Positions 45,712 through 55,444 are shown, numbered from the stretch's first letter. The stretch is 64,000 nt of DNA from Malonomonas sp036526255 (GCA_036526255.1 DATCYW010000009.1:41259-105258); one strand, 5' to 3'. Numbers and translations: made by a program. The notes: generated from the sequence alone by a model not told the origin.

Positions 45712-47094
45712 ATGAGCCATGAACGCAGGGAGGCATATTTTCGGCAGTTGCAGCAGCAGGGGCGGCTGACCGGGCAGGAACAGGCGGCACTAAAGGAGCT
45801 GCAGGATGATCGACTGCACCTGCTGGCCGAGCCTAACCGCGACAGTGAGCTGCTGCCGCTGGCAGATCTGTACCGTTGTAACGATTTTGCCATGCTCAAC
45901 GATATGGAACAGAGCAGGGGGCCGCTGCTGAGCAGTATCCGCAGTATCGACGATTTGCTCGAGCGTGACCGGTTGCGTGAGCAGGATGGCTTTCCGCGCA
46001 AGATCAAGGTCGGCAAGTTGGTTAAACCGGGGCGCGGCTCCCAGGACAAGGTGGTGGTGGTACCGACCACCGTTGAGGAAAAGTTCATCCACGACACCCG
46101 TTTCCTTGAGCAGGAAGAAGGCGGCGGCGGGGGCGGCGGACACGGCGCCGGCGAAGAGGGGGAAGTGATCGGCGAGCAGCCGGTTCGCCAGGGGGGCGAA
46201 GGGGAAGGCTCAGGAGCCGGACAGGGGCAGGGGGGGCAGCACGAGACCGACGCCAACGCCTACGACCTGGGGCGCATCCTGACCGAAAAATTCCAGCTGC
46301 CGAACCTGAAAGAGAAGGGGAAAAAGCGCTCGCTGACCCGTTATACCTATGATCTGACCGATAAAAATCGCGGATTCGGTCAGGTGCTCGATAAAAAGGC
46401 TACCCTGCGGCAGATCGTCAAAACCAACATCGCGCTGCAAAACCTGCCGGATGTCGGTAATATCGATCCGACCGGTTTTCTGATTGCGCCCAAGGATAAG
46501 GTTTACCGGATTCTTTCGCGTGAGAAGGATTACGAATCGCAGGCGTTGGTGTTCTTTATCCGCGATTACTCCGGCTCGATGGCGGGCAAGGCGACTGAGC
46601 TGGTCGTCACCCAGCACATTTTGATCTACAGCTGGTTGCTCTATCAGTACGGTGGACAGGTCGAAACCCGCTTTCTGCTGCACGACACCGAGGCGACCGA
46701 GGTCGAGGATTTCTACACCTACTCCAATTCACGGGTCGCCGGCGGCACGCAGGTCGCGGCCGGCTACCGGCTGATCAACAAGATCGTCGAAGAGGAGAGT
46801 CTGGCTGCCGATTATAACATCTACATTTTTCATGGCACCGATGGCGACGATTGGGACCGCGAGGGGCGCGAGACGCTGCCTGAGCTGAAAAAGATGCTCG
46901 GCTATGCCAGCCGGATCGGTATCACCATCGCCGAGCACAACTATGCCAGCCCAGGTGGCACCGAAGTCGAAACCTACCTGAAACGTTCTGGGCTGCTGGA
47001 GCAGGCGGCACAAATGCTGCGGCTGGACAGTATGCAGGAAGATGTTCCTGAAGAACGGCTGATCGAAGGGATCCGCAAGCTGGTTTCTGAATAA
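45712..47094 (+). CDS. yeaH: DUF444 (YeaH/YhbH) family protein
   Basis: A 460-residue protein of the UPF0229/DUF444 family, whose gene normally neighbours prkA and spoVR. The C-terminal part contains a von Willebrand-like metal site DYSGSM (residues about 284-289) and family segments YSNSRVAGGTQVAAGY and ERLIEGIRKL. Residues about 130-175 are a low-complexity, Gly/Glu-rich linker (GGGGGGGHGAGEEGE), common in this family. Its role is unclear; it appears to act with the PrkA kinase. It begins 8 bases after the prkA stop. Confidence 0.92.
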   Translation: MSHERREAYFRQLQQQGRLTGQEQAALKELQDDRLHLLAEPNRDSELLPLADLYRCNDFAMLNDMEQSRGPLLSSIRSIDDLLERDRLREQDGFPRKIKVGKLVKPGRGSQDKVVVVPTTVEEKFIHDTRFLEQEEGGGGGGGHGAGEEGEVIGEQPVRQGGEGEGSGAGQGQGGQHETDANAYDLGRILTEKFQLPNLKEKGKKRSLTRYTYDLTDKNRGFGQVLDKKATLRQIVKTNIALQNLPDVGNIDPTGFLIAPKDKVYRILSREKDYESQALVFFIRDYSGSMAGKATELVVTQHILIYSWLLYQYGGQVETRFLLHDTEATEVEDFYTYSNSRVAGGTQVAAGYRLINKIVEEESLAADYNIYIFHGTDGDDWDREGRETLPELKKMLGYASRIGITIAEHNYASPGGTEVETYLKRSGLLEQAAQMLRLDSMQEDVPEERLIEGIRKLVSE

Positions 47095-47103
47095 AGGGCC
47101 ACT

Positions 47104-48729
47104 ATGCAACTGATTGATCAGAAGACCAAAGCGATCATGGAAGGCTGTAAGCAGCGGGCCCGCGATGCCGGGCTGAGCTTTGAGGATGAAACCCTCGAGT
47201 ACGTGGTGACCAACCGCGATATGCTGGAACTGATGCCGAAGAATATGATCCCGACCCTTTACGATTACTGGGTGCACGACGTCGAAGTGTTGCGCGAACA
47301 GGGCAAGTATGAACTCTACCCGAGCAACCCTTACGAAACGGTGATCAATACCCGGCCGGCGATCTCCTTCTACAACGACAACAACCCCGACTGGCTCAAC
47401 GTGATGATCTTTTATCACGTCATCGGTCATATCGATTTCTTCCAGAACAACCTCTACTTCCGGCACACCTGGGATTTCGACCTGACCGGGCAGGCGCTGG
47501 CCGACAAGCGCCTGATCGCCCGGCTGCGCTCCGAGCATGGCCGCTGGGTCGATTACATCATCGAGTTCGCACGCGGCATCGATAATCTGGTCGGTTACTA
47601 CGGCGAGCTCGGCAAAATCAATCGCACCGAAAGCGGTTGCTCGCCGCGCATCGATTACTATTTCGACTACTTTCTGCAGACCGTCAAGCAGTTGAGCACC
47701 AGTGCCTACGTCAAGCAGGTCGAGCAGTTCAATCAGGCACTGCGGCAGGACCGCGAACTCGGCGAGCAGAACTTCTTTGCCGAAGTGATCAAAAAATTCC
47801 CCGAATTTGAGGCGGCGTTTGAGAAATACCAGCAGAAATTCCAGCCTTCGAGCGTCGATCTACTGCAATATCTGATCGTTCATTCGCCCTTTCTGCAGCA
47901 GGATGAAAACAAGTGGATGAAGTCAGTGATTGAGGTCGTCCGCAGCACCTCGGTCTATTTTCAGCCGCAGATCCGCACCAAGATCATGAACGAGGGGTGG
48001 GCCAGCTACTGGCACGAAACCCTGTTTCTGCAGGATGACCGGATCAAGGGGCATGAAGTCAGTTTTGCCCGGGTCAACGCTGGAGTCACGGCGATGCCGC
48101 GAGTCGGGCTGAACCCTTACGCGCTGGGGATGCGGCTGTTTTATGGGCTCGAAGCCAGCGCTGACCGAGGTTGCTACAGCTATGACTTTGACCGGCTGCA
48201 CAATATCGAGGCGCGTAAAAAGTTTAACCGCAACACCTCCAAGGGGCGTGATTACATTTTCAAGGTGCGTGAGAACTTCTGCGATTTCACCTTTATCAAC
48301 AGCTTCGTCGATCAGGACTTCGTCGATAAGAATGAGCTGTTCGTCGTCGACCGGCGACTCAACAAAGAGCGGATGGTCTGGGAGTATTATGTCAAAAGCC
48401 GCAAGAGCGAAGATTACCGGCAGATGCTGTTCGCGTCGCTCTATCATCCCCCCCGCATCGAGGTGGTCGCCGAGCAACCAGCTGACGGCAGCCTGCAGTT
48501 GAATCACCTGCTCGAAGGTAAACCGCTGGTCGGCGAGTACCTGGCCAATACCATGCTTGGCCTGGAGTATCTCTGGGGGGCGCCGGTGGTGCTGGAGACC
48601 AGTGACGCCGCCGTACGGCCGCCGGCCGAGACGGATGAAGACCGCAGCCCGCAGGTCAGCTGGACCCGGGTTCGCTATCGCATGCAGAATCGGCAGCTCA
48701 GCAGGGAGAAGGTCGAGACCGATGGCTGA
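47104..48729 (+). CDS. spoVR: SpoVR family protein
   Basis: A 541-residue cytoplasmic protein of the SpoVR/YcgB family. The family pattern is clear: NPYETVINTRPAISFYNDNNPDWLNVMIFYHVIGHIDFFQNN (residues about 79-118), with HVIGHIDFF forming the conserved His motif, and MNEGWASYWHETLFLQ (about residues 296-311). In Bacillus, SpoVR affects spore cortex formation; in other bacteria its role is unknown but its gene follows prkA and yeaH. It is longer than E. coli YcgB (about 510 residues). The stop overlaps the next gene's start by eight bases. Confidence 0.93.
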   Translation: MQLIDQKTKAIMEGCKQRARDAGLSFEDETLEYVVTNRDMLELMPKNMIPTLYDYWVHDVEVLREQGKYELYPSNPYETVINTRPAISFYNDNNPDWLNVMIFYHVIGHIDFFQNNLYFRHTWDFDLTGQALADKRLIARLRSEHGRWVDYIIEFARGIDNLVGYYGELGKINRTESGCSPRIDYYFDYFLQTVKQLSTSAYVKQVEQFNQALRQDRELGEQNFFAEVIKKFPEFEAAFEKYQQKFQPSSVDLLQYLIVHSPFLQQDENKWMKSVIEVVRSTSVYFQPQIRTKIMNEGWASYWHETLFLQDDRIKGHEVSFARVNAGVTAMPRVGLNPYALGMRLFYGLEASADRGCYSYDFDRLHNIEARKKFNRNTSKGRDYIFKVRENFCDFTFINSFVDQDFVDKNELFVVDRRLNKERMVWEYYVKSRKSEDYRQMLFASLYHPPRIEVVAEQPADGSLQLNHLLEGKPLVGEYLANTMLGLEYLWGAPVVLETSDAAVRPPAETDEDRSPQVSWTRVRYRMQNRQLSREKVETDG

Positions 48730-51049
48730 TAACATCAAAAAGAAGCTCGAGCCGCAATCGAACATCGACACCGCGATGGAGCGCTTTGTTCAGATCCAGC
48801 AGGACCGTGACGGCGGCGAGGCAATAAGCTACGCCGATTATCTGCAGCGGGTCACGGCCGATCCGACCATGTCGATCCGCAATATCTTTCAGGTTTTTCA
48901 CGACCTGATCGAGGATTATGTCGAGCCGGGGATCGATGAACATCAGGATGACCCGGAATCGATCAATTACGCCTATTACGACACCAGCCGTCTGTTTGTC
49001 GAAGATGCCGACAAGCCGTTTTTCGCCGACCGGCTGTTCTCCAACCGGCTGGTAAAACTGGCGGAAAATTTTCGTCATGGCTCGCAGCAGAACAAGATTT
49101 ATATATTCAAGGGGCCGCATGGCTGCGGTAAAAGCACCTTTCTTGACAACCTGCTGCGCAAATTTGAGCAATACGTCAACAGCCCGCAAGGCTGTACCTT
49201 TGAGGCGGTCTGGCGGCTCGACCGGAAGATACTGGGGGATTTTACCGACAAGGAGAGCGACCGGTTTCTCGACAAGCTTTCCGGTCTGCTCGAAGAGTAC
49301 GAGCTGCGCCAGAGTGACCTGATCGAAGCGCAGAAGGTGGCGTATCAGGGGGATGCTTTTATCGAGGTTCCCTGCCCCAGCCATGACAGCCCGATTTTGA
49401 TGATCCCGCGTGAATACCGGCGCTCTTTTTTTGACGACCTGTTCAAGAATGACGAGACCAAGTGGAAACTGTTCACCGAAAAGCAGTACGAGTGGGTGTT
49501 TCGTGACGCCCCTTGCACCATCTGCACCTCAATCTACGCCGCTCTGCTCAGCCGGCTGAAGGACCCGATGAAGGTGCTGCAGATGCTGTTCGCTCGACAT
49601 TACCGCTTCAACCGGCGGCTCGGCGAGGGGATCAGTGTTTACAGCCCCGGCGACCGTGAGTTGAAGCAGAACGTCCTTGGCAACCCGATGCTGCAGAGTC
49701 GCATCAACGGCCTGCTGCGTGACAGCAATCAGGTGCAATACATTTTTTCCAACTTCGCCAAAACCAACAACGGCATCTATGCGCTGATGGATGTAAAAGG
49801 GCACAACGTCGATCGTCTGCTCGAGTTGCACAACATCATCAGTGAAGGGGTGCATAAGGTTGAGTACATCGAGGAGAACGTTAACTCGCTATTTCTGGCG
49901 TTGATGAATCCGGAGGACGCCGAAAGCATCAAGGATCTGCAATCCCTCTCTGACCGGATCGAATATATAAAAATCCCCTATGTCCTCGATCTGCGCACCG
50001 AGGTGGAGATCTATCGCAACACCTTCGGCCGGCATATCGACCAGCGCTTTCTGCCGCGGGTGCTGCACAACTTCGCCCGGGTGATCATTGCTACTCGGCT
50101 GGGGATCAATTCGCCGGCAATGATTGAATGGATCGGCCACCCCTCGCGCTACAGCAGCTACTGCGATGAGAATCTGCAGCTGCTGAAGATGGAAATCTAT
50201 ACCGGCTACATCCCCGAGTGGCTCACTCAGAACGATCGCAAAGGGCTCTCCGCACGGCGCCGCAAGCGAATCATCGCCGAATCCGAACATGAAGGTGTGG
50301 CTGGTTTTTCCGGGCGGGATTCGATCCGGATTTTCAGTGAACTCTACGCGGCACACGCCAAAGAGGGGGCGATGATCGACATGGCGACCCTCTACAGTTT
50401 CTTCAGTAAAAATCTCGATTGGATGAAGTTGATTCCGGCCGGATTTCTCGATTCGCTGCTGCACATGTACAACTACACCATCCTGCAGGAGATCAAGGAG
50501 TCGCTCTATTATTACAATGAAGAGCAGATTGCGCACGACCTGCAGAACTACATGTTCGCGGTGAATTTCGAGGCGGATACCAAGGTCAAATGCGTTTATA
50601 CCGGCGACAAACTGAAGGTTGGCGAGGAGTTTTTTACGCTGATCGAGCGGCGGCTGATGACCGGCACTGAAGACCGTGAGAAGACCCTGCTGTTTCGTAA
50701 AGGGGTGCAGAAGGAGTACACCACCAGAACCCTGACCCAGGAACTGCGCCTGGAAGGGAAGTCGGTCACTGAAACCAAGCTGTATCAGAGCCTGCACGAA
50801 CGCTATGTCCATCATCTGAAAGAGAAAGTCCTGGAGCCTTTCCTCAGCAACGAAAACTTCCGGCGGGCAATCAAAGACTTCGGCAGCGAGGAGTTTAAAA
50901 CCTACGACAATCGCGTGCGCAGCGACGTTACTTTTTTGATGAACAACTTGTGTGAAAAGTTTAATTACTCTAGATTGGGGGCGAAAGAGGTCTGTATCTA
51001 CCTGATTGATAACGAGCTGGCGCAGAAATTTGCCAAAACTGAAAGCTGA
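48722..51049 (+). CDS. Second, divergent PrkA-like AAA+ protein
   Basis: A 775-residue cytoplasmic protein distantly like PrkA but much diverged from the gene at 43.6 kb. It has a Walker A GPHGCGKST (about residues 130-138), preceded by an N-terminal domain (residues 1-110) rich in Asp/Glu. A CxxC (APCTICTS) lies near residue 263 and a Walker-B-like NGIYALMDVKGHN near 350. The PrkA C-terminal pattern (GFSGRDSIRIFSELYAAHAKEGAMIDMATLYSFF) is visible at about residues 530-565. The real start is the ATG at 48722, eight bases inside spoVR; a longer open frame from 48557 lies within spoVR and is rejected. I treat it as a fourth member of the prkA-yeaH-spoVR unit; its specific role is unknown. Confidence 0.9.
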   Translation: MADNIKKKLEPQSNIDTAMERFVQIQQDRDGGEAISYADYLQRVTADPTMSIRNIFQVFHDLIEDYVEPGIDEHQDDPESINYAYYDTSRLFVEDADKPFFADRLFSNRLVKLAENFRHGSQQNKIYIFKGPHGCGKSTFLDNLLRKFEQYVNSPQGCTFEAVWRLDRKILGDFTDKESDRFLDKLSGLLEEYELRQSDLIEAQKVAYQGDAFIEVPCPSHDSPILMIPREYRRSFFDDLFKNDETKWKLFTEKQYEWVFRDAPCTICTSIYAALLSRLKDPMKVLQMLFARHYRFNRRLGEGISVYSPGDRELKQNVLGNPMLQSRINGLLRDSNQVQYIFSNFAKTNNGIYALMDVKGHNVDRLLELHNIISEGVHKVEYIEENVNSLFLALMNPEDAESIKDLQSLSDRIEYIKIPYVLDLRTEVEIYRNTFGRHIDQRFLPRVLHNFARVIIATRLGINSPAMIEWIGHPSRYSSYCDENLQLLKMEIYTGYIPEWLTQNDRKGLSARRRKRIIAESEHEGVAGFSGRDSIRIFSELYAAHAKEGAMIDMATLYSFFSKNLDWMKLIPAGFLDSLLHMYNYTILQEIKESLYYYNEEQIAHDLQNYMFAVNFEADTKVKCVYTGDKLKVGEEFFTLIERRLMTGTEDREKTLLFRKGVQKEYTTRTLTQELRLEGKSVTETKLYQSLHERYVHHLKEKVLEPFLSNENFRRAIKDFGSEEFKTYDNRVRSDVTFLMNNLCEKFNYSRLGAKEVCIYLIDNELAQKFAKTES

Positions 51050-51078
51050 ACAGTCGCCTGATTAATTGCTGGATACCG

Positions 51079-51843
51079 ATGAGATCATTATTTGCCTGCC
51101 ACTTGATATTCGTTGTCACGCTGTTTGCTGCGGAGGCTGTCGCTGCGGAGCCACTGACGTTTTCCTATCTGGAGCGTCCCCCTTATTATTACCGTGACAA
51201 CAGCGGTGACGCTGCCGGTTTTCTGGTCGAGCGGACGCAACAGATTCTCGCCGCCGCGAACCTCGAGGCCCAGTTCATCAGCCTGGAACCAAGCCAGATC
51301 ATGTTTCTGCTGCATCGGGCATCGGCTGCACACTGTTCCATCGGCTGGTTTAAAACCGACGAACGGCAGCTGTTCGCCAAGTTCACCCAGCCGATCTATC
51401 AAGATCAGGCGCTGGTGCTGCTGACTCACCGTTCACGTCGGTACAAATTTCCTGCCATTGCGACACTGGAAAAAGTCTTTGCCGACCGAAAATTGACCAT
51501 CGCGCGACTGGGACAGTTCTCTTATGGCAACTATGTCGATGATCTGTTGGAGAAGCTCAGTCCGGCAAGCCTGTTCCGCAGCAATGAACAGGCTCAGCTG
51601 CTGCAGGCGATCCAGGAGAAATCAGCCGACTATATGCTCATCGCCCCCGAAGAGGTTGCGATGCTGATCAGTTCGGCCGGTTTGCAGAAACAGGACTTTG
51701 TCAGCCTGCCGCTGCTGGGGGTTCCTGAGGGCAACCAGCGGCATCTGATGTGCGGCCAAGGCGTCAGCGATCGGGTCATGCAGCAGTTGAATGCTGCGAT
51801 CGAGCAACTTTATCCCGCTTCAGGGGTGCTCTCGCGGCGTTAA
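51079..51843 (+). CDS. Periplasmic solute-binding-like protein
   Basis: A 254-residue exported protein with a signal peptide (AAEAVAA cleavage near residue 23). The mature part has an SBP_bac_3-like layout: TFSYLERPPYYYRDNSGDAAGFLVERTQQIL, a ligand-region segment HRASAAHCSIGWFKTDERQ and a second lobe from LTIARLGQFSYGNYV. It is not near any transporter genes. It follows the second PrkA-like gene by 30 bases and shares its direction. It could be the sensor module of a signalling pathway rather than an importer subunit. A terminator follows. Confidence 0.72.
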   Translation: MRSLFACHLIFVVTLFAAEAVAAEPLTFSYLERPPYYYRDNSGDAAGFLVERTQQILAAANLEAQFISLEPSQIMFLLHRASAAHCSIGWFKTDERQLFAKFTQPIYQDQALVLLTHRSRRYKFPAIATLEKVFADRKLTIARLGQFSYGNYVDDLLEKLSPASLFRSNEQAQLLQAIQEKSADYMLIAPEEVAMLISSAGLQKQDFVSLPLLGVPEGNQRHLMCGQGVSDRVMQQLNAAIEQLYPASGVLSRR

Positions 51844-51865
51844 ACAGACGCGGCGCTTGAAAAAC

Positions 51866-51907
51866 AAAAAAAGGGCGATGCCGCTGTTGCGATATCGCCC
51901 TTTTTTT
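51866..51907. terminator. Bidirectional terminator between the SBP-like gene and rnfE
   Basis: A 14-bp stem (51866-51879 AAAAAAAGGGCGAT with 51894-51907) and T-runs on both strands. It can serve both the plus-strand cluster and the rnf operon ending at 51928. Confidence 0.8.
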
Positions 51908-51927
51908 GTGTCATCTCTGTCCGTTTA

Positions 51928-52521
51928 TCAGGAGTTGCGCGCCTCGAACTTGTTCATCCCTGCCAGCAGCAGCCCCAGCGTGATAAAGGCGCCGGGTGGC
52001 AGAATCATCAGCAGCATCGGCTGGTAGCTGGCGCCGAAAATTGAGAAACCCAGAATGGCTCCGGAACCGAACAGTTCACGCACCGAACCGAGGATAAACA
52101 GCGCCAGAGTGAAGCCCAGGCCCATCCCCAGGCCATCGACGGCGGCATCCAGCACCGGGCGCTTGGAGGCGAAGGCTTCGGCACGGCCGAGAATCAGGCA
52201 GTTGACGACAATCAGCGGGATAAAGATGCCCAGTGCCTGATAGAGACCGTAGACCCAGGCTTCCATGCACAACTGCACCACGGTCACGAAAGTGGCGATG
52301 ATGATGATAAAGGCCGGAATACGTACTTTGGACGGGATCAGTTTCCGCAAAATGGCAACAACGATATTCGAGCAGACCAGGACGAAGGTTGACGCGGCAC
52401 CCATCCCCAGGCCATTTTCAGCGCTGGTAGTGACCGCCAGCAGTGGACACATGCCGAGCAACAGCTTGAAGACCGCGTTCTCTTTCCAGATACCCTTGGT
52501 AAAGGTTTTCACCAGACTCAT
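51928..52521 (-). CDS. rnfE: Electron transport complex subunit RnfE
   Basis: A 197-residue six-helix inner-membrane subunit of the Rnf complex, the last gene of the operon. The family pattern is clear: VFKLLLGMCPLLAVTTSAENGLGMG, then PLIVVNCLILGRAEAFASK and DGLGMGLGFTLALFILGSVRELFGSG. RnfE forms the membrane core with RnfA, with which it shares an ancestor (both have the NC-containing helix). It overlaps rnfG by 4 bases. Confidence 0.96.
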   Translation of the reverse strand: MSLVKTFTKGIWKENAVFKLLLGMCPLLAVTTSAENGLGMGAASTFVLVCSNIVVAILRKLIPSKVRIPAFIIIIATFVTVVQLCMEAWVYGLYQALGIFIPLIVVNCLILGRAEAFASKRPVLDAAVDGLGMGLGFTLALFILGSVRELFGSGAILGFSIFGASYQPMLLMILPPGAFITLGLLLAGMNKFEARNS

Positions 52522-53123
52522 GGCTGACCTCCCTCGGCCAGGATTTTTGTTTTGTTCTCGCGGAAGAACTCCAGCCCCTTTTGCACCGCACCGACCACCG
52601 CCCGTGGCGAGATGGTCGCACCGCTGAACTGGTCAAACTCGCCGCCATCTTTTTTCACCCGCCAGTCGGCGTTAGTAAGGCTTTTGTTCTTGAACAGGTC
52701 TTTCCAGGAGCTGAAGGTGATTTTGTCACCCAGCCCCGGGGTTTCGGCGTGGGTCAGGATCTCGATGGCATTAACCACTTCATCCGGCCTGATGCCGATC
52801 ATGACCTCAATGTTGCCGCTGTAGCCGTCCGGCGCGATCATTTTGAACGCGGAGCCGACCAGTTGCTGTTCTTTACGGGCGCGATAAAAGGTCACCAAAA
52901 CCGGCTTGCCCTTTTTGTCGACGCCGTTTTCCAGGGTGACGATGTCAGTGTCAGGACTGTTATCAAATTCCGGCAGCACCGCGCTTAAAGCCTTGAGCAT
53001 CTGGAGCCGGCGTTGCTCCTTGATCGGTTCGCGGGTGGCGCTTTCGACCAGCGACAGGATCAGGCCGGCACTGGCGGCGATCAGCGTCAGGGTAATCAGC
53101 AGGCGGCTCATATCTTTTAACAT
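52518..53123 (-). CDS. rnfG: Electron transport complex subunit RnfG
   Basis: A 201-residue protein with one N-terminal membrane anchor (SRLLITLTLIAASAGLILSLVE) and a periplasmic domain. It carries a covalently attached FMN through the Thr of SGATIS (DQFSGATISPRAV, about residue 175). RnfG relays electrons within the Rnf ferredoxin:NAD oxidoreductase. The ATG at 53123 has GGAGGATATT just before it; the longer open frame to 53189 is rejected. It lies 13 bases after rnfD and overlaps rnfE by 4 bases. Confidence 0.95.
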   Translation of the reverse strand: MLKDMSRLLITLTLIAASAGLILSLVESATREPIKEQRRLQMLKALSAVLPEFDNSPDTDIVTLENGVDKKGKPVLVTFYRARKEQQLVGSAFKMIAPDGYSGNIEVMIGIRPDEVVNAIEILTHAETPGLGDKITFSSWKDLFKNKSLTNADWRVKKDGGEFDQFSGATISPRAVVGAVQKGLEFFRENKTKILAEGGQP

Positions 53124-53136
53124 AATATCCTCCGCC

Positions 53137-54126
53137 CTAAGCTTTCTGCTCAACCTGCCCGTAAATCTTCGGGCGGCAGTAGCGATCAATCAGGGGGGTG
53201 CAGGCGTTCATCAGCAGGATGGCGAAGGAGACCCCTTCGGGGTAACCGCCGAACAGCCGGATCAGCACCGTCAGCAGGCCGCAGCCGAAACCGAATATCA
53301 GCATCCCCTGAAAAGTGACCGGCGAGGTGACCATGTCGGTAGCCATAAAGAAGGCGCCGAGCAGCAGGCCGCCGGTAATCAGGTGGAAAATCGGATTCGG
53401 GTACTTACTGGCATCGACCAGCCAGAAGATGCCGCCGACAATCACTACGGTGCCGAGAAAACTGACTGGGATATGCCAGCTGATGACTTTTTTCAGCAGC
53501 AGGAACAGTCCGCCGAGCAGCAGCGCCAGTGCCGAGACTTCACCCAGGCTGCCGGCCATGTTGCCGGTAAAATAATCGGTGAAGCCGCTGGTCGCCAGCT
53601 CCGGCAGCTTGCCGGTCAGCATCACCGCGGTCTTCATCTCTCCCAGCGGGGTTGCTGCTGTAACCGCGTCGATGCCCGATCCCAAGGGGGTCGGAGCGGT
53701 CCAGCTGGTCATCTGCACCGGAAAGGAGATTAACAGCACCACCCGTGCGACCAGCGCCGGGTTGAAGGGGTTGTAACCGAGCCCGCCGTAGATCTGCTTG
53801 CCGATCAGAATCGCGATCGCCGCACCCAGCAGGGACAACCACCAAGGGGATGACGGCGGCATGTTCAGCGCCAGCAGAATGCCGGTCAGCGCCGCCGAGC
53901 CGTCTTTCAGGGTTTGCGGCTGCTTCATCAGGATGCAGCCGAGCGCTTCGAAGGCCATGCAGCCTAGGGTGCAGATCAGCAGCACGCTTAAGGCCGGCAG
54001 GCCGAAAAAGTAGATCGACAGCAGGGTGGCCGGCAGCAGGGCATAAATCACCAGTCGCATCACCTTGTCGGTGGTTTCGCCGCTGTGGATATGGGGCGAA
54101 GAGGACAGATAAAGCTGATTGTTCAC
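53137..54126 (-). CDS. rnfD: Electron transport complex subunit RnfD
   Basis: A 329-residue polytopic membrane subunit with nine or ten hydrophobic segments. The N-terminus SSSPHIHSGETTDKVMRLV and the FMN-attachment site VDAVTAATPLGEMK (Thr-containing) are as in NqrB/RnfD. GYPEGVSFAILLMNACTPLIDRY marks the end of the family. Stop and next gene are 13 bases apart; it starts two bases after rnfC. Confidence 0.95.
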   Translation of the reverse strand: MNNQLYLSSSPHIHSGETTDKVMRLVIYALLPATLLSIYFFGLPALSVLLICTLGCMAFEALGCILMKQPQTLKDGSAALTGILLALNMPPSSPWWLSLLGAAIAILIGKQIYGGLGYNPFNPALVARVVLLISFPVQMTSWTAPTPLGSGIDAVTAATPLGEMKTAVMLTGKLPELATSGFTDYFTGNMAGSLGEVSALALLLGGLFLLLKKVISWHIPVSFLGTVVIVGGIFWLVDASKYPNPIFHLITGGLLLGAFFMATDMVTSPVTFQGMLIFGFGCGLLTVLIRLFGGYPEGVSFAILLMNACTPLIDRYCRPKIYGQVEQKA

Positions 54127-54127
54127 G

Positions 54128-55444
54128 TCAGAGCTTCCTTCTCTTGGCCATGATGCCGCCCTTGATGTGGCGGATCGACTGCACTAGCGGCAGAGTCGCC
54201 GGGCAGATATAGGTACAGCAGCCGCACTCGATACAGTCAAGGGCGTGATAGCTTTCTGCTTCGTCAACCAGCTCCAGCCGGGCATAAGTCGCAATGGTGG
54301 TCGGCTGCAGGTGGATCGGGCAGACGCTGATGCAGCGGCCGCAGCGGATGCAGGGACTGGCCTTCATCTGTGGCAGATCCTGCTCACGGAAGATCAGCAC
54401 GCCAGAAGTGCCGCGGATGGCCGGAACCTCAAGCGACAGCTGGGTTTGCCCCATCATCGGTCCACCCATGATGATTTTTGCCGGCTCGCCATTCAGACCA
54501 CCGCATTGGTTAACCAGATGCTGCAACGGGGTGCCGATGGCGATCAGTAGGTTTTTCGGCTCCTTGATGCCGGGGCCGGTAATGGTAGCGATCCGTTCGA
54601 CCAGCGGTCGGCCCAGCCTTATCGCATCACTGATCGCGGCGGCGGTGCCGACGTTCTGTACCACCACGCCGCAGTCCATCGGCAGTCCGCCGGAGGGAAC
54701 CTGCCGCCCGGTGCAGGCGTCGATCAGCTGCTTTTCCGCCCCTTGCGGGTACTGAACTTTGAGCGACTGAACGGCAATCTTGTGCGGCGCGCACTCTTTG
54801 CTCAGAAAATCGATGGCGTCCGGCTTGTTCGCCTCAATGCCGATGATCGCCGTGCTGATGCCGAGCACCTTGCAGAGGATCTTGATGCCGTCGATCAGTC
54901 GTGCCGATTCTTCGAGCATCAGGCGGTGGTCGGCGGTCAGAAAGGGCTCGCACTCGACGCCGTTGAGAATCAGGGTGTCGATGGTTTTATCCTGCGGCGG
55001 TGACAGCTTGACGTGAGCCGGAAAGGTGGCGCCGCCCAGCCCGACGATCCCGGCGTTGCGGATCAGATCCTTCAGCGTCGCGACATCCAGCTGCTCAGGG
55101 TCGTTGCCTTTGAGCGATTCATCCCACTGATCCAGACCGTCCGGCTTGATCACCACTGCCGGCAGCGGTCGGCCCATCGGGTGCAGGCGCGGCTCGACGG
55201 CGATCACTTCGCCCGAGGTCGAGGCGTGCACCGGGACCGAAACAAAGCCTTTGGCGTTGGCGATGATCTGCCCTTTTTTCACCAGATCGCCAACCGCGAC
55301 ACAGATCTCAGCCGGGGCGCCGATATGCTGGGCGGCCGGGATGATCAGTTCTGCTGGCAACGGGCAGCGCTCAATCGGCTTGTGTGCGGAGAACTGTTTG
55401 CTGTCCGGCGGGTGTAGGCCGCCAGCGAAAGTCTTTTGAGTCAT
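54128..55444 (-). CDS. rnfC: Electron transport complex subunit RnfC
   Basis: A 438-residue peripheral subunit that accepts electrons from NADH or passes them to NAD. The N-terminal opening TFAGGLHPPDSKQFS leads into an NADH/FMN-binding fold (GLGGATFPAHVKLSPP). Two 4Fe-4S motifs are at the C-terminus: CIRCGRCISVCP and CIECGCCTYICP. It is of average length and lacks the long repeat-rich C-terminal tail of E. coli RsxC. A 17-base gap separates it from rnfB. Confidence 0.96.
   Translation of the reverse strand: MTQKTFAGGLHPPDSKQFSAHKPIERCPLPAELIIPAAQHIGAPAEICVAVGDLVKKGQIIANAKGFVSVPVHASTSGEVIAVEPRLHPMGRPLPAVVIKPDGLDQWDESLKGNDPEQLDVATLKDLIRNAGIVGLGGATFPAHVKLSPPQDKTIDTLILNGVECEPFLTADHRLMLEESARLIDGIKILCKVLGISTAIIGIEANKPDAIDFLSKECAPHKIAVQSLKVQYPQGAEKQLIDACTGRQVPSGGLPMDCGVVVQNVGTAAAISDAIRLGRPLVERIATITGPGIKEPKNLLIAIGTPLQHLVNQCGGLNGEPAKIIMGGPMMGQTQLSLEVPAIRGTSGVLIFREQDLPQMKASPCIRCGRCISVCPIHLQPTTIATYARLELVDEAESYHALDCIECGCCTYICPATLPLVQSIRHIKGGIMAKRRKL

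Noticed and set aside
48557..48721. Upstream extension of the second PrkA-like gene
   Set aside because: It lies wholly within spoVR in another frame and is Arg/Ser-rich, typical of a shadow; the ATG at 48722 fits better.
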